This document shows, piece by piece, positions 1 through 9,275 of a DNA stretch of 64,000 nt. The stretch spans positions 88,272-152,271 of the forward strand of contig CAMAZP010000001.1 of assembly GCA_945863605.1 (NCBI GenBank), in the 5' to 3' direction. The first letter of the stretch is position 1. Each line of letters begins with the position of its first letter. The notes below the pieces were generated by a model. It saw only the letters and a list, made by a program, of their open reading frames with translations, was not told where the DNA came from and ran no database searches. This DNA comes from Chitinophaga pinensis (GTDB taxonomy: Bacteria; Bacteroidota; Bacteroidia; Flavobacteriales_D; Crocinitomicaceae). The translations under genes were made by a program, and so were the position numbers.

Positions 1-2
1 GT

Positions 3-242
3 TCAGATGGCGATTTAAATTTATCTAAACTAGACATTATTCAAACGGTTTCAAGAATGATTGGACCTATTGCAAAACCTGATAAAATTCAGTTTGTTCC
101 TAATTTACCCAAAACACGTTCAGGAAAAATTATGCGTCGTATTTTACGTAAAATTGCAGAGGGTGATACTTCAAATTTAGGTGACACAAGTACTTTGTTA
201 GATCCTAGTTTGGTCGATATAATTATAAGTGAGTCGATCTAA
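3..242 (+). CDS. acs: Acetyl-CoA synthetase, C-terminal fragment (5' end outside window)
   Basis: Open from window start; [54 protein letters not shown] matches the AMP-forming acetyl-CoA synthetase C-terminus ([11 protein letters not shown]). Confidence 0.93.
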   Translation, partial: SDGDLNLSKLDIIQTVSRMIGPIAKPDKIQFVPNLPKTRSGKIMRRILRKIAEGDTSNLGDTSTLLDPSLVDIIISESI

Positions 243-315
243 TTAAATTATTTAAATTTTAATGTAAATTTCTTTCGAACCTTTCAAACCCTCAAATGTT
301 CTTAGATTTGCATAG

Positions 316-2451
316 ATGCTAGCAACTGACTCACAAACATTAAAGGATTTAGAATTCAATATTATCACAGAGTGGTTGGAAAATTTCTGTATAGGTAAAT
401 CAGCTCAATCAAAAATTAGAAAACTTGTTCCAACTAGTAACTTTACTAAACTAGAATTTGAGCTCAAACAATTAGATGAATTAAGACAAATTCGTATTGT
501 TAATGATACTTTTCCTGCGATTGATTTTGAAGAATTAGAGGAAGAAATTAAACTTCTTAACATAGAAGATGCAGTAATTTCGATTGAAGGATTTCGTCGT
601 ATTTATCAGGCTTCTGATTTAATAAATCGTCTTTTGAAGTTTTTTGATTTAAGAAATAATAGGTATCCATTATTAGCAAAAATTCTTAAAAATTGTGAAT
701 ACAATGAAGAAATCAACAAGCGAATAGATGAGATTTTTGATCGAGCTGGAAATGTTAAAGATGATGCATCACCAAAATTAGCGGAAATCCGTCATAGAAT
801 CAAAGCGCTTCGCAATCAAATAAATAGAAATTTTGAACGCGAAATGCGCAAACTTTTGAAAGATAAAATTTTAGGAGATGTTACAGAAGGATTTATAAGT
901 GAGCGTCGAGTTTTGACCGTCCTCTCCTCATTTAAGCGAAAAGTACCTGGGAACGTTCATGGATCAAGTAAAACAGGAAGCTTAACTTATGTTGAACCAA
1001 TTGTAAACGTCCCATTAAACAATGAAATGGAATTTTTACTAGACGACGAGCGTAAAGAGATTCATCGTATTTTAAAACAACTAACGCGATTGATTTCAGT
1101 TCATGCACAATTGATTTCAGCTTACCAACAATCGTTAGTTACGCTAGATTTTGTAAATGCTAAATGTAAGTTGGCACTTGATATGAATGCTATTTTACCA
1201 GGTATCAACAGAAAAGTTGATTTTGAATTGGTCGAAGCTTATCACCCAATTTTAAGAAGAAATAATAGTTTAAACTCAAAAGAAACAAAACCGCAACGTA
1301 TTGTCATCAATGGTAAAAACCGAATGTTAGTGATTTCAGGACCAAATGCAGGCGGAAAAAGTATAACATTGAAAACCATTGGTTTATTACAAATAATGTT
1401 GCAATCAGGACTTTTAATTCCTGTTAATGAAAACAGTAAAGTTTGTTTTTTTCAACAAATAATTTCTGATATAGGCGACAATCAATCAATTGAAAATGAA
1501 TTGAGTACTTACTCGTATCGACTTCAACGAATGCATCATTTTTTGCAAGTTGCAAACGCTAGAACTTTACTATTATTAGATGAATTTGGAACTGGTTCTG
1601 ATCCTGAATTAGGTGGGGCTTTAGCTGAAGTTTTCTTTGAAGAAATTTACAATAAGTCAGCATTTGGTGTCATAACAACTCACTATGGAAATATAAAATT
1701 AAAGGCAAACGCACTTAATAACGCGGTCAATGGTTGTATGTTGTTTGATTCAGAAACTTTAAAACCTAAGTATGAATTTGCATTAGGACAACCAGGTAGT
1801 TCTTTTACCTTTGAAGTGGCAAAAATGAACGGAATACCATCTGAATTAATTGAAACAGCTAAAAGTTTATTGGACGATAAAAAAGTGAAGCTCGATCGTT
1901 TGTTGAATGACCTACAAAAAGAAAAAAATTACTTGGAGCGTTTAAATAAAGAACATCTAGAAGCTCAAAGAACAGCTGAAGAAGCTAGATTATTTTTCAC
2001 CGAGCGAAAAGAAAAATTAGATGAGCGTTTAAAATCGCAACAACTTGTAAGTGAATCGAATAATAAACAGTTAATTGCTGGTAAAAAGATGCTTACTTTC
2101 ATTGATAAATTCAATGTAAAGTCAAGAAAAAAAGATGTGAATAATGCATTATTTGAGGAAATAAGAACTTTTCTTCGTCTTGAAAAATCGAAAACAGAAC
2201 TTAAGATACAGCAAGAAAAACAAAAAGACTTAGAACTCAAGCAGTCAAAATCACCAAAGAAAGTAAAAAAACAATTAATCGAAGAAGATATTTATCAGCA
2301 GTCAAAAATTAAAATAGGATCTACAGTTCAGTTAATTTCAACGAAACAAAAAGGTACTGTTGAATTAATCAAAGCTCGTAATATTTCTGTAATTTTTGGG
2401 AATGCGCGTCTGAGGGTTGAACTAGAAAAACTACAATTGATTAAAGAATAA
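316..2451 (+). CDS. MutS2-like DNA mismatch repair family ATPase without a C-terminal Smr domain
   Basis: MutS Walker A SGPNAGGKSITLKTIG, LLLLDEFGTGSDPELGGALAE, TTHYGNIK; coiled coil, then KOW-like end and stop. Confidence 0.88.
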   Translation: MLATDSQTLKDLEFNIITEWLENFCIGKSAQSKIRKLVPTSNFTKLEFELKQLDELRQIRIVNDTFPAIDFEELEEEIKLLNIEDAVISIEGFRRIYQASDLINRLLKFFDLRNNRYPLLAKILKNCEYNEEINKRIDEIFDRAGNVKDDASPKLAEIRHRIKALRNQINRNFEREMRKLLKDKILGDVTEGFISERRVLTVLSSFKRKVPGNVHGSSKTGSLTYVEPIVNVPLNNEMEFLLDDERKEIHRILKQLTRLISVHAQLISAYQQSLVTLDFVNAKCKLALDMNAILPGINRKVDFELVEAYHPILRRNNSLNSKETKPQRIVINGKNRMLVISGPNAGGKSITLKTIGLLQIMLQSGLLIPVNENSKVCFFQQIISDIGDNQSIENELSTYSYRLQRMHHFLQVANARTLLLLDEFGTGSDPELGGALAEVFFEEIYNKSAFGVITTHYGNIKLKANALNNAVNGCMLFDSETLKPKYEFALGQPGSSFTFEVAKMNGIPSELIETAKSLLDDKKVKLDRLLNDLQKEKNYLERLNKEHLEAQRTAEEARLFFTERKEKLDERLKSQQLVSESNNKQLIAGKKMLTFIDKFNVKSRKKDVNNALFEEIRTFLRLEKSKTELKIQQEKQKDLELKQSKSPKKVKKQLIEEDIYQQSKIKIGSTVQLISTKQKGTVELIKARNISVIFGNARLRVELEKLQLIKE

Positions 2452-2500
2452 TTGTTTTAGATTCTAAAATCTTTAAAGGATAGTTATATAAAGTACTTTC

Positions 2501-3088
2501 TTATTTCTCAGTATTAATTTGAAATCCCAATCCTGCTGAAAACAATATCTCATCTATCTTATGTTTTCCAGTTTGGGTTCCTCGAATTGTTGAATTAACA
2601 TAGCTTAGATTGGCAAAAAAATGAAAATAATCCCAGACATAATAGTCAGCACCGAGTTTTAATGCAAAAGATGGGGCTACATAAAATTGTCTTTCATATG
2701 AAGTGTGGTCATAATCAGCCATTAAAACGCCCATTTGTGCACCTGTTGCAATTTTAAAATTATTCTTTCCAAAATGACGAAAACCTCCGAAATAGATGCG
2801 ATTCATATAATTTGGATTTGTAAAACTTGAACTACCTGAATATTTTGCATCAATGAATTGAAAAATCTCTCCTCGAAAGCTATAATTTTCATCAACTACA
2901 TATTCTAAAAATCCATTTAAGTAAATTGAATTCGCTTTATTTTGGAGCATTCTACCCGTTGTAATTGTTGCAGATGCTTTTATTAGTCCAGGTCGAAAAT
3001 AGTTATCATTTGAGGCGTTTTTAGTTTTTTGAGCGACAAAAGTAAAACAGTTCAGTAGTATCGAAAATAGTATTATTTGCCTCCCCAT
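2501..3088 (-). CDS. Hypothetical secreted/outer-membrane beta-barrel protein
   Basis: Signal peptide (MGRQIILFSILLNCFTFVAQ) and alternating barrel-like strands; overlaps upstream gene by 16 nt. Confidence 0.6.
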   Translation of the reverse strand: MGRQIILFSILLNCFTFVAQKTKNASNDNYFRPGLIKASATITTGRMLQNKANSIYLNGFLEYVVDENYSFRGEIFQFIDAKYSGSSSFTNPNYMNRIYFGGFRHFGKNNFKIATGAQMGVLMADYDHTSYERQFYVAPSFALKLGADYYVWDYFHFFANLSYVNSTIRGTQTGKHKIDEILFSAGLGFQINTEK

Positions 3089-3705
3089 AAGTCGATAATT
3101 TTGTAATGAATACCCAGATTGATAAGTAAGTGACCTTCTAAACTAGCTCCGTGATTATGATTATTAGTATAAACTAGTTGGTTATTTACAACTTCTGGAT
3201 GAATTTCATTACCAAGATGAATCATATATTGTCCCATAACTGTAAAATCCAAGCGCTGTGTTAGATTTATATGTGTACCAATTCCCATTTGAACAGCCGA
3301 ACTCCAACGCTCAGCAAAATTAGTTCGATTGGAATTTTCAACTATATGCGTATAATCAAAACAATGACCTGCTAAAATATAGGGTTTAAAAAGTTGTTTT
3401 TCTTTTAAATATGGATAAAACAATACACTCCAGCCAATGTGGTAATCAGTTCGATTAGCTATTTCTTTAACATCTGCGGTCAAGTAATCGAAAAACCAAT
3501 CTGTGTTTACTCGTTCAGCTAGTTGTATGCGAAATTGACCTCCTGCGCCAGTTCCGAAATTACCCGTTTCACTATCATTGAAAAGTGAAACAGTTGTTCG
3601 CACACCAAGACTTAAAATACCACTTTCGTTATTTTTAATCTTTAATGGTTGAGAAAGAGATAGGAATGAAATTCCATAAAAATAAGCAACTAGAAATTTT
3701 TTCAA
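3073..3705 (-). CDS. Hypothetical outer-membrane beta-barrel protein
   Basis: ORF extends to 3753, but a TTG at 3705 gives signal peptide LKKFLVAYFYGISFLSLSQ; barrel-like C-terminus. Confidence 0.6.
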   Translation of the reverse strand: MKKFLVAYFYGISFLSLSQPLKIKNNESGILSLGVRTTVSLFNDSETGNFGTGAGGQFRIQLAERVNTDWFFDYLTADVKEIANRTDYHIGWSVLFYPYLKEKQLFKPYILAGHCFDYTHIVENSNRTNFAERWSSAVQMGIGTHINLTQRLDFTVMGQYMIHLGNEIHPEVVNNQLVYTNNHNHGASLEGHLLINLGIHYKIIDLWGGK

Positions 3706-3715
3706 ACTATTTTTT

Positions 3716-6496
3716 TTATTCAACAATAAATCGTTTAACAATACATTGACCATTTTCGAACATCATTTCAAGTAAATAAATACTTGGGTTAAGTTCTCTG
3801 ATGTCTAAGGTAAAAAAATCATTATTAGTAACTTCCTTAGCTAATTTGCCATCTAAAGAAAATAGTTTAAAGTGTATCATTCCTTTTGCTTCAATATTCA
3901 AATCACTATCAGTTGGATTTGGATATATTTTTATTGAAGATTCTACTTCCTCCATTAAAGAAGCATTTGTAAATACAGTTATTGTTGAAGAAGTATTAAT
4001 TACACATCCAAAAGCATCTGTAATTGAATAATTGATTGCATGCGAACCAACACCGGCCAATCCAGGATGAAAACTAGTTCCAATAACTCCAGGGCCTGAA
4101 TAGGTTCCACCAGCAGGAATACCCTCTGTTAAATTAATAGGTGCAGAACCTTGACTTATTTGGCTAACAGATTCAGTGTAATTAATTGATTCAATAGCGT
4201 AAAAATCTATGAATAAAGAGTCACTTGAGGTGCAACCAACAGAATTAGATCCTGTTACATAATACATACTTGCTGTTGGATAAAAAGGCACTCCATTCTG
4301 TATTCCACCTGTCCAATTATATGAGCTTGCAGTTCCCGTTCCATAGAGAATAATCTCTGTATTTGGACAAATTAAAAGATTTGGACCTGCATCTACATAA
4401 GGATTTGAATAAGAAGCTAAATTAATGGTATTAGATCTTGATATACAGCCCATTACATCAGTGACAACTGTTCGATATGCCCCGGGAGTTGTGGTTATCG
4501 TTGATAAAGATTGTGTACCATTAGACCATAATATCGATGTAGGTATCATGCTTGTTGATAATGTCAATGTTGCACTTGACCCCGGGCAGATTCCATTTGG
4601 ACCATTTATATTTACGGGGCGATGTTTTTGAAGAATTGTTTCTTGGCCGTTAACTATACCATTACCATATGCAACATTAGGTGTTATACCTGTTGAAGCT
4701 GTTGTATTTGCAGTATTTAATAAATCATCTTTAAAATCTTGAAAAGTTGCTTTTGAACATTTTTGTAGATATAAAGCAGCAATTCCAGCAACAACTGGGG
4801 AAGCCATAGAAGTACCTCCATTTCTAACATGAAAACCTCCTTGATCTATGGAGGGGTTGTTAGCAGGATTTGATAGAAACCACATTGGCCCGGCTGTAAG
4901 AGATATTCCCCCACTTGCAACAATGTCAGGTTTTATAATTCCATGACGACTTGGACCTTTACTACTTGTTGGTTCGAGTGTTCCAACTTGAACATAATTG
5001 GAAGGTAAATACGTGTTACCGTTTTTATCAATATGACTAGAACGATTGCGAATATTTCCTACGGATATTACTTTATCAGAACAATTCCATGATGAAACAA
5101 TAGTTTGTAGTGTGTCAGGAGCATTGTAATGTGCTATGTCTGGATATATTGATACGTCTGGAATTTCAGTTTCAAAATCACTGAATCCAAGCCAAGCTCC
5201 TCCCCAAATATCATATATTCCTGTTCCAAATGTTTTAAATTGAAACAAATAATTCAAAGAATCAATTGTTCTAAATAATATTTGTGCATGAAAATTTGAC
5301 CCTACTATTTCTGTATATGTTTCAATGCAAGCAATTCTATCACCAAATTGGTTATATATTGTATCGTAAACTGGAACTTGATTTAAATTGTCATAGATAT
5401 TTCTAAAATTAGTTTGCCCTCTCAATTCAAATGTTGGAGCAGGTAGATTCGCACCGAATGAATAAAAGAAATTAGTTACAGTATCTGCCCAAAGATCAAA
5501 AATAATTTTATTAGTTCCAGCAACAGTATTCATTGGATTATTTTTGCACCAAACGAAAGTTGTATCTTGGCTTAAATTACCACGAACATGGTATTTCCCT
5601 TGCTCACCGGAATTTCCTGCTGCACAGACCACAATTCTTCCTTCTTTTTCACTTAATAATTGGTCAATAAATTCTGCGGCTGGATCTTTTCCATCGTGAC
5701 TACCGAGATAAGTTCCTAACGACAAATTTATGACTGCTGGTTTACCTAAAGAGTCTGCTACTTTGAATATGTAATCGCAAGCATCAGCAATTGTCAAGGT
5801 CCAATTCGGAAGTCCAAAATCAGTTTCAACAACAATTATATCAGCTTCTGGTGCAACCCCTTTGTTTGTATTGTTTGCTCTTCCATTTCCAACGGCCATT
5901 CCAGATACTGTAGTTCCATGTGCTGTTCCTGTTTCTAAACTTGTACATTGACCGTTGTCAATTTGTGTTTTATCCCAAACTATACCATAACCATAGCCTT
6001 CAGGGATTGCACCATTATTTGTTGTATGATCCCAATAACGTAGAACTCTTGTTTTACCATTTGAAAGTTTAAAATCAGGATGATTAAAGTCAATTCCTTC
6101 ATCAACAATTCCAACAATTACTCCTTTACCTGTATAACTTGTATCTAAGCTAACTCCTTGGTGAATTAAGTTTATTTTATGACGAAAAACAGCTGAATCC
6201 CCCAATGAAATGGGAGGAGCAAACTCAAAATAAAATTTATCAATTGTTCCATTTAATCGTTGTTGATTTATCCAATCTGGTCTAGATTGAATAAATAACC
6301 AATTTGGAGTTTCATATTTAATTTTTACCTTTTCTTTTTCTAAAAATTGTTTATTTGAAATCGAATTTGGAACAGTGAAGGAAGTTAATGTTGTTGGGTT
6401 ATCTTTCAAATAATCTTCAAATCGCAAATATGATTTTTGGTTAAAACCAATATTGGCAATTAAAATGGTAAAAAAAATAAGAGTACTATTTTTCAT
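3716..6496 (-). CDS. S8 (subtilisin-like) serine peptidase with T9SS C-terminal sorting domain
   Basis: VGIVDEGIDFNHPDF, GTAHGTTVSGMAVG, NGGTSMASPVVAGIAAL; C-terminal IYPNPTDSDLNIEA...IYLLEMMFENGQCIVKRFIVE; ATG at 6496 precedes signal peptide. Confidence 0.92.
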   Translation of the reverse strand: MKNSTLIFFTILIANIGFNQKSYLRFEDYLKDNPTTLTSFTVPNSISNKQFLEKEKVKIKYETPNWLFIQSRPDWINQQRLNGTIDKFYFEFAPPISLGDSAVFRHKINLIHQGVSLDTSYTGKGVIVGIVDEGIDFNHPDFKLSNGKTRVLRYWDHTTNNGAIPEGYGYGIVWDKTQIDNGQCTSLETGTAHGTTVSGMAVGNGRANNTNKGVAPEADIIVVETDFGLPNWTLTIADACDYIFKVADSLGKPAVINLSLGTYLGSHDGKDPAAEFIDQLLSEKEGRIVVCAAGNSGEQGKYHVRGNLSQDTTFVWCKNNPMNTVAGTNKIIFDLWADTVTNFFYSFGANLPAPTFELRGQTNFRNIYDNLNQVPVYDTIYNQFGDRIACIETYTEIVGSNFHAQILFRTIDSLNYLFQFKTFGTGIYDIWGGAWLGFSDFETEIPDVSIYPDIAHYNAPDTLQTIVSSWNCSDKVISVGNIRNRSSHIDKNGNTYLPSNYVQVGTLEPTSSKGPSRHGIIKPDIVASGGISLTAGPMWFLSNPANNPSIDQGGFHVRNGGTSMASPVVAGIAALYLQKCSKATFQDFKDDLLNTANTTASTGITPNVAYGNGIVNGQETILQKHRPVNINGPNGICPGSSATLTLSTSMIPTSILWSNGTQSLSTITTTPGAYRTVVTDVMGCISRSNTINLASYSNPYVDAGPNLLICPNTEIILYGTGTASSYNWTGGIQNGVPFYPTASMYYVTGSNSVGCTSSDSLFIDFYAIESINYTESVSQISQGSAPINLTEGIPAGGTYSGPGVIGTSFHPGLAGVGSHAINYSITDAFGCVINTSSTITVFTNASLMEEVESSIKIYPNPTDSDLNIEAKGMIHFKLFSLDGKLAKEVTNNDFFTLDIRELNPSIYLLEMMFENGQCIVKRFIVE

Positions 6497-6615
6497 AAAC
6501 AAAATAATTTCAAAATTATAAAAAGAGTCAGTCAACTATTTACCAAATTTAAATACAATTCTTATTAAACTGAATTATTCACATTATAAATGTTATTTTT
6601 GAAAAAAAATATTTC

Positions 6616-7998
6616 ATGAAAAAGACATTCGTTAAAATTGGTTTACTTACAGCTTTATTAGCATTTAATACAAAAATTATTGCTCAAGCAATTCCTGGAA
6701 CATTAAATTGGTACAATGGTGAAGGTACAGGTATGCTGACTGATAAAGCTTATGGTTTATTGAAAAAGAAAACGTCTCAATCAGTAATTGTAGCTGTCAT
6801 TGATTCTGGAGTAGATATAGAACATGAGGATTTACAAGGGAAAATTTGGGTAAACTCGAAGGAAATACCAAAAAATGGAATAGATGATGATAAAAATGGT
6901 TACATCGATGATGTTCATGGCTGGAACTTTTTAGGGAATTCAAAAGGCGAAAATCTTGATGCAGCTCGTTTGGAAAAAACACGTATTCTCGCAAAATTAA
7001 TGGAGAAATATAATGGAATTGACCCCGCTACCATAGCTTTCGATGAAGAATTTACGTTGTATGAAACTGTTAAAAATGAGATTGAAAATGATTTGGCAAA
7101 TTTCGAACAATATTTACCAATGATTGAAAGTGGTCAATTAGACAAAGAGACAGCTCAATATATTATGGATCAACTAAAATACAACTTAAATGTTGATTAT
7201 GACGATCGTTCTTTAATTGGAGACAATGTTGATGATTTTAATGATAAGAATTACGGTAATGGAGATGTTGAAGGTCCAGATGCTTTACATGGAACCCATG
7301 TTTCAGGTATTATTTGTGCATTACGTGGAAATGAAAAAGGTGGAGATGGAGTAGCAGATAATGTGAAAATTATGTCTTTAAGAGCAGTTCCAAATGGTGA
7401 TGAGCAAGATAAAGATATCGCACTTGCAATCCGTTATGCAGTAGATAATGGTGCACAAATAATAAATATGTCATTTGGGAAAGCATATTCACCTCATCAA
7501 GAGGAAGTTTTTGCAGCTTTTCAATATGCAGATGAACATGGGGTATTATGTATTCATGCAGCAGGAAATGATGCAAAAGACATTGACTACGAACCAAATT
7601 ACCCTACTTCATTATATAGTTTCCAAGGAGAACCTTTAGCCCATTTCATAACTATTGGTGCTTCTACGAAAGATAAAAATGAATTGGTTGCTTCTTTTTC
7701 AAATTTCGGTCAAAAAGGAGTTGATATTTTTGCACCAGGATTCGAAATTTATAATAGTGTTCCACAGAGCGAATATAAAAATTTACAGGGGACATCAATG
7801 GCTGCTCCTATGGTTGCGGGAGTAGCAGCTATGTTGAAATCCTATTTTCCTAATTTACCGATGAAAACAATTAAAGATGTTATGTTTAGTACTTCTGTTA
7901 AATATGAGGATTTAACCCCTCTTTGTACAACTGGTGGTGTTGTTAATGTCTACAATGCTGTAAAAGCATGTATAGCGTTGGAGAAAAGTAAAAAATAA
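6616..7998 (+). CDS. S8 (subtilisin-like) serine peptidase
   Basis: VAVIDSGVDIEHEDL, LHGTHVSGIICAL, QGTSMAAPMVAGVAAM; signal peptide; no T9SS CTD. Confidence 0.92.
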   Translation: MKKTFVKIGLLTALLAFNTKIIAQAIPGTLNWYNGEGTGMLTDKAYGLLKKKTSQSVIVAVIDSGVDIEHEDLQGKIWVNSKEIPKNGIDDDKNGYIDDVHGWNFLGNSKGENLDAARLEKTRILAKLMEKYNGIDPATIAFDEEFTLYETVKNEIENDLANFEQYLPMIESGQLDKETAQYIMDQLKYNLNVDYDDRSLIGDNVDDFNDKNYGNGDVEGPDALHGTHVSGIICALRGNEKGGDGVADNVKIMSLRAVPNGDEQDKDIALAIRYAVDNGAQIINMSFGKAYSPHQEEVFAAFQYADEHGVLCIHAAGNDAKDIDYEPNYPTSLYSFQGEPLAHFITIGASTKDKNELVASFSNFGQKGVDIFAPGFEIYNSVPQSEYKNLQGTSMAAPMVAGVAAMLKSYFPNLPMKTIKDVMFSTSVKYEDLTPLCTTGGVVNVYNAVKACIALEKSKK

Positions 7999-8058
7999 TA
8001 CTGTATTTAGAATTTAAATTTTACGTTTTTAAATTTAAACTTCTGCTTCCTTGTTAAA

Positions 8059-8514
8059 ATGAAAATTATCTTCTTTTTATTGTTTATCTTATATTCTTGC
8101 AACTCCTTTACTCAAAAGGAAATTCAAACATTAGATAAATTAATTGACTCGTGGCATTCAGCTGCTTCAAATGCTGATTTTAATGCCTATTTTTCACCAA
8201 CATCAATCGATTTTATTTTTTTAGGAACTGCACCAGGAGAGCGTTGGTCAAAAAAGGAATTTCAAGATTTTTCAAAACCCTATTTTGAAAAAGGAAAGGC
8301 ATGGGATTTCAAACCTAGTATGCGAAAATGGAATTTTTCTAAAGATGGAAAGACAGCATGGTTTGATGAAGATTTAAAAACTTGGATGGAGGATTGTCGC
8401 GGCAGCGGTGTATGTATTAAAGAAAAAGGGGAATGGAAGATTGCATATTACAATCTTACTGTTTTGATTGAAAACGAGAAAATTAAAGATTTTATTGAAC
8501 TTAGAAAGCAATAA
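8059..8514 (+). CDS. Secreted NTF2-like / SnoaL-like (DUF4440-type) protein
   Basis: Signal peptide; small NTF2-like fold pattern with WHSAASNADFNAYFSPTSIDFIFLGTAPGERW. Confidence 0.7.
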   Translation: MKIIFFLLFILYSCNSFTQKEIQTLDKLIDSWHSAASNADFNAYFSPTSIDFIFLGTAPGERWSKKEFQDFSKPYFEKGKAWDFKPSMRKWNFSKDGKTAWFDEDLKTWMEDCRGSGVCIKEKGEWKIAYYNLTVLIENEKIKDFIELRKQ

Positions 8515-8628
8515 AGTATTTTTTTTGTTGCTAACGATTTCTTAAGGTACTTTGAGACAATTTAATTTTTAGTTACTAAACTTTAGTTACACAAACAACT
8601 ATTTTTTATGCTAAATTTTAAGTTGGTA

Positions 8629-9141
8629 TTATTTATTTTGTTTTGTTTTTAGGTAGTCTTCTAGTGTATAAATTGTTAGAGCAAAAGCATTTAAATTTTC
8701 TTTTGGAAAAACAGTTGTTCCAATAACATAATTTTGATTTTTATAATACGAAATAAAACCACCATCGGCTATCTCAGTTCCTATTTCTATAAAATCACTT
8801 CGTTTAAGCTCATTCCTAAAAAAATCAAATTGTTCTATTTTTTGAAATTGATAAATGATTCTATTTGGAAGTGAATGGGCAGATAAAAGGTAGAACCAAC
8901 TTTCTGCTTGAATTTTATTTTTTTCCAATTTTCCGAAATGCCATATTGTCTCACCATATTTTGTCTGAGTTGGTTCTTCCGATTTATAAAATTTCCATTT
9001 TTTAGCAAGAAGAGAGTCATTCACTATTCCAATATTCATTTTTTGAAATAAAAAAAGGTCGTTAATGGAAAGATTTTGAGTAAAGAAACAAAACGAGAAA
9101 ATAACAAAAATTAAAGTGATGTACTTTTTTTTAAAATTCAT
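8629..9141 (-). CDS. Hypothetical secreted protein
   Basis: Intact 170-aa ORF with signal peptide. Confidence 0.5.
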   Translation of the reverse strand: MNFKKKYITLIFVIFSFCFFTQNLSINDLFLFQKMNIGIVNDSLLAKKWKFYKSEEPTQTKYGETIWHFGKLEKNKIQAESWFYLLSAHSLPNRIIYQFQKIEQFDFFRNELKRSDFIEIGTEIADGGFISYYKNQNYVIGTTVFPKENLNAFALTIYTLEDYLKTKQNK

Positions 9142-9275
9142 TTTAAACTTATATTATTTATTCTAAGAGATAATAGAAACCAAAATAGTGTAAAAAGGAT
9201 AGTGTAGCTTTTGAAATTTAAACACAATATCCTAACATATTCAAAATTTTAAATATACTTCAAGTTCACTTAAAA

